Shown in pieces: positions 16,946 through 23,783 of a stretch of 28,994 nucleotides of DNA. Numbering within the stretch: the stretch's first letter is position 1; each line of letters opens with the position of its first letter. The stretch is from Prevotella sp. UBA2739. GTDB lineage: Bacteria; Bacteroidota; Bacteroidia; Bacteroidales; Bacteroidaceae. The stretch covers positions 1 through 28,994 of the forward strand of contig DEJV01000014.1 of NCBI GenBank assembly GCA_002353525.1, written 5' to 3'. The notes under the pieces were generated by a model that saw only the letters and a program-made list of their open reading frames with translations, had not been told where the DNA came from and did not search any database. Position numbers and translations under genes: made by a program.

Positions 16946-17251
16946 TCATGCGAACTCAAATAGGTTGATAAATCCCGTCAGCTTGAAGACCTCCTTGATG
17001 TCGTCGTTCATGCCAGTGATGATCACCCGGCTGCCACCGTTCTTAGCCCCCTTTAGGATGCTGATGAGGATGCGCAGTCCGCTCGAGGCGATATACTCTA
17101 GCTGCGTGCAGTCTATTTCTACATTCTTGCCATTAGTGGTGTAGAGTGGCTGCAGCTTTTTGTCCACTTCAGCAGCGGCAGCGGTATCTAATTCTCCTTC
17201 AAGGGTAACAAGGAACTTGTCCTCCAGTTCTTCAATCGTAGTATTCATCAT
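16946..17251 (-). CDS. STAS-domain anti-sigma-factor antagonist (RsbV/SpoIIAA-like)
   Basis: This 101-residue protein is a single STAS domain. In partner switching such proteins are phosphorylated by a HATPase-type serine kinase and dephosphorylated by a PP2C/SpoIIE phosphatase; the unphosphorylated form binds the kinase and frees its other partner. Visible signs are the LVTLEGELDTAAAAEVDKKL start, the DCTQLEYIASSGLRILI core with the phospho-acceptor serine directly before Gly (S57), and the RVIITGMNDDIKEVFKLTGFINLFEFA tail typical of the family. Length is normal. It begins 27 nt after the SpoIIE/HATPase gene, its presumed cognate enzyme, and its stop is 1 nt from the next ATG. The ultimate target (sigma factor or other protein) is not encoded nearby. 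Confidence 0.93.
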   Translation of the reverse strand: MMNTTIEELEDKFLVTLEGELDTAAAAEVDKKLQPLYTTNGKNVEIDCTQLEYIASSGLRILISILKGAKNGGSRVIITGMNDDIKEVFKLTGFINLFEFA

Positions 17252-17278
17252 CTTTTTGTCTTTTTATAATGTTAATTT

Positions 17279-19465
17279 TTAAATTCTTTTTGTCAGAGTG
17301 AGAACGTTGTGTCCGTCGATGCGCTCATAGTTGATGGTGTCCATCAGTTCGCGCATCAGCAGTATGCCCAGTCCGCCCACGGGCCGTTCCTCGGCCGAGA
17401 GCGTGGTGTCGGCATCGGCAGCCTCTGTGGGGTTGAAGGCAATGCCGCTATCGCTGATAACGAGTTGCAGGCGCTCGCCGTCGTAGGTGGTCCGGATGGT
17501 GACGTCGCCTTCTATTCCTGCGGGGTAGGCATACTCCATCACGTTGACCACGGCCTCTTCCAGTGCCAGTCTGAGCTTTGGAGCAAGGGGCTTTCCGATG
17601 TTGAGGCGGCTCATAACATCCTTGATGAATGTGCTCAGTTGTGTTACCTCTTTCACATCGTTGGGCAGGGTGATTTGCTCGTCGAGTGTCAGCGCATTCT
17701 CAGGAGGCGTGTAGCGGATGGCCAACAGCGTTAAATCGTCGCTCTGTTCAGTTGGTCCAGTGAATTCTTTTACCTTGGCGATGACCGTGTCGATCATCTC
17801 CTTGGGACTCATGCCCGTACAGCGTTCCATCAGCTCTTCCAGGTGCTTTTGCCCGAAGAGTTCGCGGCTGGCGTTGCGGGCCTCTGTCAGCCCGTCGGTG
17901 TAGAGGAAGAGCGTTGAGCCGGGCTGCATCGTAGCTTTCTGCATCTGGAATTTGAAGTCGTTGAACAGTCCGATAGGTATGTTCGACACAACGTCTTGTA
18001 GGCCAAACGGTACCTCGTGGCCGGCATTACAATAGCGCAGATGTCCTGTCGGCAGGTCAAGTACGCCAATGAAAAGTGTCACGAAGATGTTCTGGCGGTT
18101 GTTGTGACAGGCCGTCTCGTTCATGTATTCCATGATGCGTGCAGGGTTATCTTCCCGCAAGGCGATATGCCTGAAGAGCGTCTGGATGACCGCCATGATG
18201 AGGGCAGCGGGCATACCTTTTCCACTGACGTCGCCGATGCAGAAGAACAGCTTGCCGTTGCGCACAAACATGTTGTAGAGGTCACCTCCCACTGCCTTCG
18301 CAGGTAACAGGCGGCCTTCCACTTCCACATCACTCACCTCTTGTAGAGACTGCTCGGCCTGTGGCAGCAGTGCCTGCTGTATGCCATTGGCCACATGCAG
18401 TTCGTCGTCAATGCGTTCCTGTTCCAGTGTCTTCTCTTCCAACAGGCGACTGGTACTATTCATGGTCTTTTCACCCCGGGCAAAGCGCCACACCACGTAG
18501 AGCAGGATGGCAAAGGCAGAAAGCATCAGCCCCAATAGCCAGAGGCGAAGACGCTTCAGCGGAGCGTAAACCTCGTCGTCGTAGCACACCACGGCTATCT
18601 TCCAATGGGGCTTACCCCGCATGTGAGCGTAGAAGATGGTTCCGTCGCGCTTGTCGGTGTCGAAGTGTATCAGTGTGCTCCGCCCGCTGTTGCTCAGATG
18701 ACGGGGCACGGTGCTGTCGGTGATGAGCTTGTAGATGTTTTGTTGCGTGTGGTTACTGATGTGCGTCGAGTCAGGGTGGATGACAAGTTTGGAAGACTCA
18801 GTAAGCACAAGAATGAACGACGAGGGATAGATGTGCCGGCTGTTAATGGTGTCAGAGAGCCATTGCGCATCGAAGTCTACGCCGGCAAAGCCTACCGATT
18901 GGCCTTTTCTGTCGCGTACGGGCTGGAAATAGCTTGTGACAAAGGCATTAGCACCCTCTTTGTCGTAGTATGGCTCTACCCAAAAACCTTCGCTGGCATC
19001 GAGGGCCTGCTGATAAAAGTTGTATTGTGTGTAGTCGTGAGTGGCGCTGCCAATCTGTTTCGTTTCTATTTCGCCAGAAGGAGTGCGATGGGCATAGACC
19101 TCGTAGAGGCGGCCCTTCTGCGGGTAATAGTTGGGCACAAAGCCTATGCCACTTCCCCTCAGATGTGGATTCAGTCTGACAAACCGCTCCAGCGTCGTAT
19201 AGGCTGAGTCAGGCTGATCGAGGTGAGCCTCAATCTTCCACATGGTGTTGCGAAGCAAATCCTCTACATCGTTGAGGTTGCTCTTGATGAGGACGGCCTT
19301 CAGTGTGAGCTCGCTCTCGGCACGTTTCTCCAACTCATCTTCCATGTGCTGACGGGTGAGCATGAACTGTATGGCAGAGATGCCTTCAAGCAACAGTGCC
19401 GCCAGGATGATGACGAGCAATCCTCGCCACTTGCCAAGTGATATGGTCAGTTTTCGTGTCGTCAT
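17279..19465 (-). CDS. Membrane sensor: dCache + SpoIIE phosphatase + HATPase (RsbW-like) kinase fusion
   Basis: This 728-residue protein joins both enzymes of a partner switch to an external sensor. One helix (about 13-33) leads to an extracytoplasmic double-Cache-type region (about 35-305, with FWVEPYYDKEG and VGFAGVDFDAQWLS words). A second helix (about 308-328) and a coiled linker (335-365) follow. The PP2C/SpoIIE domain (about 370-585) shows metal-site residues D395 (VGGDLYN), D412 (GDVSGKGMPAA), D524 (YTDGLTEA) and D576-D577 (SDDLTLL). A HATPase domain (about 595-728) has the N-box EAVVN (E637, N641), DSGIAFNP (D672, G674) and PVGGLGILLMRELMD. It should dephosphorylate and rephosphorylate the downstream STAS protein according to a periplasmic ligand. 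It is the first gene of the operon, behind a strong promoter match. Confidence 0.95.
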   Translation of the reverse strand: MTTRKLTISLGKWRGLLVIILAALLLEGISAIQFMLTRQHMEDELEKRAESELTLKAVLIKSNLNDVEDLLRNTMWKIEAHLDQPDSAYTTLERFVRLNPHLRGSGIGFVPNYYPQKGRLYEVYAHRTPSGEIETKQIGSATHDYTQYNFYQQALDASEGFWVEPYYDKEGANAFVTSYFQPVRDRKGQSVGFAGVDFDAQWLSDTINSRHIYPSSFILVLTESSKLVIHPDSTHISNHTQQNIYKLITDSTVPRHLSNSGRSTLIHFDTDKRDGTIFYAHMRGKPHWKIAVVCYDDEVYAPLKRLRLWLLGLMLSAFAILLYVVWRFARGEKTMNSTSRLLEEKTLEQERIDDELHVANGIQQALLPQAEQSLQEVSDVEVEGRLLPAKAVGGDLYNMFVRNGKLFFCIGDVSGKGMPAALIMAVIQTLFRHIALREDNPARIMEYMNETACHNNRQNIFVTLFIGVLDLPTGHLRYCNAGHEVPFGLQDVVSNIPIGLFNDFKFQMQKATMQPGSTLFLYTDGLTEARNASRELFGQKHLEELMERCTGMSPKEMIDTVIAKVKEFTGPTEQSDDLTLLAIRYTPPENALTLDEQITLPNDVKEVTQLSTFIKDVMSRLNIGKPLAPKLRLALEEAVVNVMEYAYPAGIEGDVTIRTTYDGERLQLVISDSGIAFNPTEAADADTTLSAEERPVGGLGILLMRELMDTINYERIDGHNVLTLTKRI

Positions 19466-19590
19466 TGATAATCGTTGTCAGGTGTGTAGTCGGTGGCTTG
19501 TAAGGCTGAGCCGTTCGCTACGTGTTCGATGATAGAACGCAGGTGATGTCATAACCTTCCCCCCCTTTGTTTTCAAATAGTGCTATTTCT
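19466..19590 (-). other. 5' leader of the NRPS operon with a hairpin at its start
   Basis: The promoter match puts the transcript start near 19588-19591, leaving a leader of about 125 nt. Its first bases form AAATAG-CA-CTATTT on the minus strand (19575-19588), a 6-bp stem at the extreme 5' end that could protect the mRNA. A G7 run follows. I recognise no known riboswitch and no small reading frame with a convincing start. Confidence 0.5.
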
Positions 19591-19594
19591 TTTG

Positions 19595-19625
19595 CAAAGA
19601 TAAAGAAAAAAACAAAATCATCAAA
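19595..19625 (-). promoter_or_regulatory. Promoter of the partner-switch/NRPS operon
   Basis: On the minus strand, TTTG (19622-19625) is followed by exactly 19 bp and then TATCTTTG (19595-19602). This is a full match to the Bacteroidota housekeeping promoter (-33 TTTG, -7 TAnnTTTG). It lies about 130 bp before the ATG of the SpoIIE/HATPase gene and is the only full match seen in the gap. The operon can thus be read by the main sigma factor. Confidence 0.8.
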
Positions 19626-19655
19626 GAAAAAGGCTGAAAAGTTCATACCTCCGAA

Positions 19656-19765
19656 ATAACCGAACTTCAACAGGCGTGTTTGCTTCAGCTAAATAGCATA
19701 TTCACGACATCTAAACGACATGTTTGTGTGTTGCAAACGACATTTTTACGTTGTCTAAGCGGCAT
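19656..19765 (-). repeat. 22-bp-period direct repeats upstream of the operon promoter
   Basis: Read on the minus strand, units start at 19765, 19743, 19721, 19699 and 19677, each exactly 22 bp apart. The first half of the unit has consensus ATGTCGTTTAG: the first four read ATGCCGCTTAG, ATGTCGTTTGC, ATGTCGTTTAG and ATGCTATTTAG, and the fifth, ACGCCTGTTGA, is decayed. The third unit repeats ATGTCG again 11 bp on. Two helical turns per unit would put every copy on the same DNA face. The array ends about 30 bp upstream of the -33 box, the right place for an activator or repressor array. No matching regulator is known to me. Confidence 0.65.
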
Positions 19766-19787
19766 ATTTGCAAAGTCGATCGTGCTA

Positions 19788-19916
19788 TTGGTGAAGGATA
19801 TGAAGGATATGAAGGATGATTTATAAACTTTCTATAAGGAAAACATTTAGCCCCGGGGCTAAATAATTTCTATAAGGAAAGTTGTAGAAACTTCCTTCAT
19901 ATCCTTCATCGTTATC
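19788..19916. repeat. Inverted-repeat element with GAAGGATAT arms and a central palindrome
   Basis: Three GAAGGAT units (19793-19818) face CCTTCATATCCTTCATC (19893-19909) as an inverted repeat. Inside, AACTTTC (19826-19832) faces GAAAGTT. TCTATAAGGAAA occurs as a direct pair on both sides of a perfect 20-bp palindrome at 19845-19864 (centre TAGCCCCGGGGCTA). It lies downstream of the GH88 gene and upstream of the 22-bp array, so it may terminate or insulate. No coding signal is present. Confidence 0.75.
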
Positions 19917-19964
19917 AAAAAAGTCGTTAAAACTTGGTTGTTGCGCACCATTCTTTCGGTGTTG

Positions 19965-19972
19965 CAAAGATA
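19965..19972 (-). promoter_or_regulatory. Orphan -7-like box in the intergenic region
   Basis: TATCTTTG occurs on the minus strand here, 77 bp beyond the GH88 stop and about 500 bp before the next ATG. No TTTG is found 19-21 bp upstream. If active, it would produce a noncoding RNA or a long second leader running through the palindromic element and the 22-bp array. Confidence 0.3.
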
Positions 19973-20041
19973 CAACATTTCTCCGACTTATTGTCAGTTT
20001 TTGGTGGTTTTTCTCCTGTTTTTTTGAGAAACTTGAATTAC

Positions 20042-21277
20042 TTATTTCTTTTCTCGTTTTATGTTTTTTGCCCTCAGCAGTGCCTCCAGATAATAATAGT
20101 CGGCATAGACGATGCTGGCATCAATCTCTGAGCCTGCAGGATGGTGCCCGGTGGAATGCATAAGGAAGGCTACATTGCGGTTGCGGCTCTGGTAGTTTTC
20201 AGAGCTCAGGTCGCTGAGCATGCTGATGGCAGCATCGTAGTAAACCTTTCCCTTAGCGGGCTCAACATACTGGCAGAGTTCTAGCAGCGCACTGGCAACA
20301 ACACAAGCGGCAGAGGCATCTTTCGGAGCGTCGAGTCCGCGCGGGTCGTCCATATCCCATAGTGGAACCCAGTCGTTGCTGGTTTCTTTGAGCCGCTGTA
20401 GGTAGATATCAGTCACTTTCTCTGCGAAATGGAGGAACCGCTGCTCTTTGGAGAAACGATAGACCATGGTATATCCGTAGATGGCCCACGACTGTCCGCG
20501 CGCCCACATCGACGAGTCGGCATAGCCTTGGTGGGTGAGGCCCTTGATGAACGCTCCGGTGAGGGTGTCGTAGACAGCCACATGGTAGCACGATGCGTCC
20601 TCGCGGAACTGGTGTTGCATGGTGACATCGGCATGACTCACAGCCATGTTGTATAGTCGTTGGCTCTTCACAACATCAGCTTTTTGTTGCTGTGCCGCCC
20701 AGAAGAGCAATTCCAGGTTGATCATATTGTCCATGATGGTGTTGTGACCGCCATAGTCTTTCACGTGGCGTGGCCAGCTCAGAATGGTTCCCACCTTATT
20801 ATTATATAGGGTGGCCAGCGAGTCGGCAGCGTCGAGCATCACCTTGCGATAGTCTTCGCGGCCCGTCATCTCGTAGCCCTTGCCATAGCTGGTGAGTGTG
20901 AGAAATCCCAGGTCGTGGTCGTAGGCAGGCTGTTGGGTGAGCATGGCCAGTGCCTCGGTGTAACCCTCGGCCTGCCGGCGAATGTTCACATCGTGGGTGA
21001 TGGAGTAGTCCATCCACAAGATGCCAGGCCAGAATCCTGAGCACCACTCCTGTGGCGATGCCTTGCGGCAGTTCCATCCCTGCTGCTGGTCGTCTTTCAA
21101 TATGTTGCGTGGCTCCATCGAATAGTCGAAAGTGCTGTCGCTTTTCCGCAGTTCATCGAGTGCGCGTACCACTTGTTGAGAGCAGTATTCCAGTTCTCTG
21201 TCTACATGAAGTGTGCTCTCTTGGTTCTGGCATGCAGCCAAGAATACAACGGCGGCGCATAGAATCATTTTTTTCAT
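20042..21277 (-). CDS. GH88 unsaturated glucuronyl hydrolase, lipoprotein
   Basis: This 411-residue enzyme belongs to glycoside hydrolase family 88. The family removes the delta-4,5-unsaturated uronic acid that polysaccharide lyases leave at the non-reducing end, by hydrating the double bond. A lipoprotein signal is present (MKKMILCAAVVFLAAC, C16), so it is probably membrane-anchored in the periplasm or at the surface. Conserved family words are WCSGFWPGILWM, HDLGFL (D122), TIMDNMINLELLFWA (D183, the probable catalytic acid), THQGYADSSMWARGQSWAIYGY and PLWDMDD. Size is normal. It is divergent from the lyase/beta-helix gene at 21398, 120 bp away, and so belongs to the same glycan locus. No clear TAnnTTTG box was found for it. 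The preferred uronic acid linkage cannot be read from the sequence. Confidence 0.94.
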   Translation of the reverse strand: MKKMILCAAVVFLAACQNQESTLHVDRELEYCSQQVVRALDELRKSDSTFDYSMEPRNILKDDQQQGWNCRKASPQEWCSGFWPGILWMDYSITHDVNIRRQAEGYTEALAMLTQQPAYDHDLGFLTLTSYGKGYEMTGREDYRKVMLDAADSLATLYNNKVGTILSWPRHVKDYGGHNTIMDNMINLELLFWAAQQQKADVVKSQRLYNMAVSHADVTMQHQFREDASCYHVAVYDTLTGAFIKGLTHQGYADSSMWARGQSWAIYGYTMVYRFSKEQRFLHFAEKVTDIYLQRLKETSNDWVPLWDMDDPRGLDAPKDASAACVVASALLELCQYVEPAKGKVYYDAAISMLSDLSSENYQSRNRNVAFLMHSTGHHPAGSEIDASIVYADYYYLEALLRAKNIKREKK

Positions 21278-21354
21278 TTTCTGTCGTTTTTTTCTATGTA
21301 TACGAAAGATTGATATAAAATACTTAAAAAAACGGCAATTATTTATTTTTTACG

Positions 21355-21362
21355 TATATTTG
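21355..21362 (+). promoter_or_regulatory. -7-like box for the plus-strand glycan operon
   Basis: TATATTTG fits TAnnTTTG and lies 35 bp before the ATG at 21398, in the AT-rich 120-bp gap between divergent genes. The -33 TTTG is not evident, so the promoter may need an activator. Confidence 0.5.
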
Positions 21363-21397
21363 TAGGGCGAATCGTATTTTAGGAAAATGATTGACTT

Positions 21398-23782
21398 ATG
21401 ACGATAAAACGTTTTTTTCTTCTACAGGTTGTGTTCGCTCTTTCCACCATCCTGGTTTTTGCACAGCAAGATTATAAGATGGCAGGTCCCTACAAGATAG
21501 TGGCCCGCGATGGTCAGTATGCGAAGACCAAGGGGGGCAGTGAACGTGACATGCATACGGCTCTCGACTGTGCTCGTTCGGGACAGCACGACAAAGCGCT
21601 GGAGATTATCAATGCCTATGCGCAGACGTTGCAGCATTTCGAAGGACACGACGCCCCATTGTGCCTCATTCAGGCATACTGGCTGGTTCGCGCCATGACG
21701 CTTGAGAAAGCGCATCAAACTCCGCAGTGGGCAGCCATGATACGGCGGGCTATTGTGTCGGTGATGGACCGGTTTGAGGCCGACAGCCCTTATGCCAATG
21801 GCAATTGGGGTGCCATCGTGAACCGCTGTCGCATGGCATGCGCCATCTTTCTCGACGACAAGGCTCTCTACCAGGTTGCAGTCGATTATCATCTGCATGC
21901 CAACGACAACGGGTCGCTGCCCAAATATGTGGCAGAGAGCGGCCAATGTCAGGAGACAGGACGTGACCAGGGCCATGCCCAGCTGGGACTTGGTGCGCTG
22001 GCCGAGATTTGCGAAATGGCATGGGAGCAGGGAGACGATCTCTGGGGCGCGCTCGACAACCGTATGCTGAAAGGCTTGGAGTATACCGCACGCTACAATC
22101 TTGGCTATGATGTGCCATTTGAGACGTGGACCGACTGCACCGGACTGTATAACGATTGGACAGAACCTGGCGAGATGGGACGCGGGGTGATTCGCGACAT
22201 TTACGAGCAGGGCTATAACCACTACGTAAACCGTCGCGGCCTGCAGATGCCCTACACCCGTAAGCTGCTTGATATAAAAGCCAAAGCCGAGCGGCGCGGT
22301 GAGATAAAATACAATATCGAGGCCAACCAGTTTCGCGTGCCAGGTGTGAAAGAGGGGGTGAAATTGCATCAAGTGTTCACCTATTCAGCCCCTGCTGGTG
22401 CTCCGTTGAAACACGACTACGATGTGTTCATTCAGCCCCGCGGACATAAGGAGTGGACAAAGATTGACACCTACATGGCCAAGGTGAATGCACCAGTGAC
22501 GTCAGAGGCAATGACAGAGGCATCTGCTGGTTCGGGAACGGGCCACCGCCAGTCGGAAATATCGTATGCCTTTTTCGATTTTACCGGCGACGTGTTCGTG
22601 CGGGTGGTCTGTAAGAATAAGAAATATAAGAAAGCACGCATCCGGCCCGACTATCGGGGCACAATTGCGCAGGTGGAGAACGACTCCACAGTGAAGTTCC
22701 TGCTGTTCCAGCCCGAGAATGTGAGTGTAGAGTTCGATGGCGACATCACCAGCAATTTGTTGTTGTTTACGTCGAAACCGCCCGTCACGATGGAAGAAGC
22801 AAAGAAACAGGCTAAGAAAGAAAAGCGCAACTTTGTTTATTACGCGCCAGGACTGTATACCGATGATACTATCAAGATACCCTCTAACACCACGGTCTAT
22901 CTGGCCGGAGGCAGTTATTTCACAGGCACGCTGGCCATTGAGGATGCCTCCAACGTGAGCATCCTAGGGCGTGGCATTGCCCGGCCGGTGAATGGCTTCG
23001 AGGGATGTCATGTGCACCGCAGTCAGAATGTGGTCATCGACGGACTAATTCTCAATACCTGTCCAGTGGGTGGCAGCAACGGAGTGACCCTCCACGATGT
23101 GCGCAGCATATCGCATCCGCAATGGGGCGATGGACTGAATGTCTTCGCTTCGTCGAATGTGCTCTACGACCGGGTGTTCTGCCGCAACTCCGACGACTGC
23201 ACAACGGCCTATGCCACCCGCAAGGGTTTCAGCGGATCGGTGCGTAATGTGCGCATGACCAACTCAACGTTGTGGGCCGATGTGGCTCACCCCATCTTCA
23301 TTGGTTTGCATGGTAATCCCGAAGTGGGTGACAGCATTGTCGGACTTCGTTACGACAATATAGACATCATCTGCCAGAGTGAACCGCAGATTGACTATCA
23401 GGGATGCCTGGCTATCAATTGTGGTGACAACAATTTGGTGAAAGATGTGCTATTCGACAATATCCGCATTGAGCAGATCCATCGCGGCTGCATCTTGCAG
23501 GTGAAGGTGGGATGGAATCAGAAATACTGCACCGCCGCAGGTCGTGGTATAGAGAATGTAACGTTCCGGAATATACGCTACTATGGTCAGCAGCCCAACC
23601 TCTCGGTCATCACGGGCTACGACGCACAGCACAAAGTGAAGAACGTCACGTTTGAAGGACTGAAAATCAATGGCCGCACCATTTACGACGGCATGCCCGG
23701 CAAACCAAAATGGTACAGCACGGCCGACTTTGTACCCATGTTCGTGGGCTCGCATGTTGAGAATCTTAAATTCACCAGATGA
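21398..23782 (+). CDS. Alginate-lyase-fold (PL) domain fused to a right-handed beta-helix glycosidase/lyase domain
   Basis: This 794-residue secreted protein (signal peptide to about A22) appears to carry two catalytic-type domains. Residues about 45-300 resemble the alpha/alpha-barrel alginate lyase family (Pfam Alginate_lyase; PL5- or PL38-like), with NWGAIVNRCRMA, SGQCQETGRDQGHAQLGLGALAEICEMAW-EQGDDLW and NRMLKGLEYTARYNLG. About 320-460 is a beta-rich linker domain. About 478-790 is a right-handed beta-helix resembling GH28/GH49-type enzymes, with VYLAGGSYFTGTL, NVSILGRGI, WGDGLNVF (D578) and NSDDCTTAY (D599, D600) as catalytic candidates. Such an enzyme could cut an acidic backbone in two ways, with the GH88 product of the neighbour removing the unsaturated sugar. 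It heads the plus-strand operon. The exact substrate is unknown, and the PL subfamily is a guess. Confidence 0.82.
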   Translation: MTIKRFFLLQVVFALSTILVFAQQDYKMAGPYKIVARDGQYAKTKGGSERDMHTALDCARSGQHDKALEIINAYAQTLQHFEGHDAPLCLIQAYWLVRAMTLEKAHQTPQWAAMIRRAIVSVMDRFEADSPYANGNWGAIVNRCRMACAIFLDDKALYQVAVDYHLHANDNGSLPKYVAESGQCQETGRDQGHAQLGLGALAEICEMAWEQGDDLWGALDNRMLKGLEYTARYNLGYDVPFETWTDCTGLYNDWTEPGEMGRGVIRDIYEQGYNHYVNRRGLQMPYTRKLLDIKAKAERRGEIKYNIEANQFRVPGVKEGVKLHQVFTYSAPAGAPLKHDYDVFIQPRGHKEWTKIDTYMAKVNAPVTSEAMTEASAGSGTGHRQSEISYAFFDFTGDVFVRVVCKNKKYKKARIRPDYRGTIAQVENDSTVKFLLFQPENVSVEFDGDITSNLLLFTSKPPVTMEEAKKQAKKEKRNFVYYAPGLYTDDTIKIPSNTTVYLAGGSYFTGTLAIEDASNVSILGRGIARPVNGFEGCHVHRSQNVVIDGLILNTCPVGGSNGVTLHDVRSISHPQWGDGLNVFASSNVLYDRVFCRNSDDCTTAYATRKGFSGSVRNVRMTNSTLWADVAHPIFIGLHGNPEVGDSIVGLRYDNIDIICQSEPQIDYQGCLAINCGDNNLVKDVLFDNIRIEQIHRGCILQVKVGWNQKYCTAAGRGIENVTFRNIRYYGQQPNLSVITGYDAQHKVKNVTFEGLKINGRTIYDGMPGKPKWYSTADFVPMFVGSHVENLKFTR

Positions 23783-23783
23783 A

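Noticed and set aside
16945..16959. TTG start of the barrel gene at 16959 overlapping the STAS gene
   Set aside because: An ATG 1 nt after the STAS stop is a better start and keeps the leader peptide.
19656..19765. CRISPR array for the 22-bp repeats
   Set aside because: Units are contiguous, diverged and without spacers, and no cas genes are present.
20009..20035. Hairpin TTTCTC/GAGAAA as terminator of the GH88 gene
   Set aside because: The stem is only 6 bp and has no U-tract after it on the minus strand.
23670..23783. 38-codon N-terminal extension of the GH97 gene
   Set aside because: It overlaps the preceding gene in another frame; the ATG at 23784 directly begins a signal peptide.
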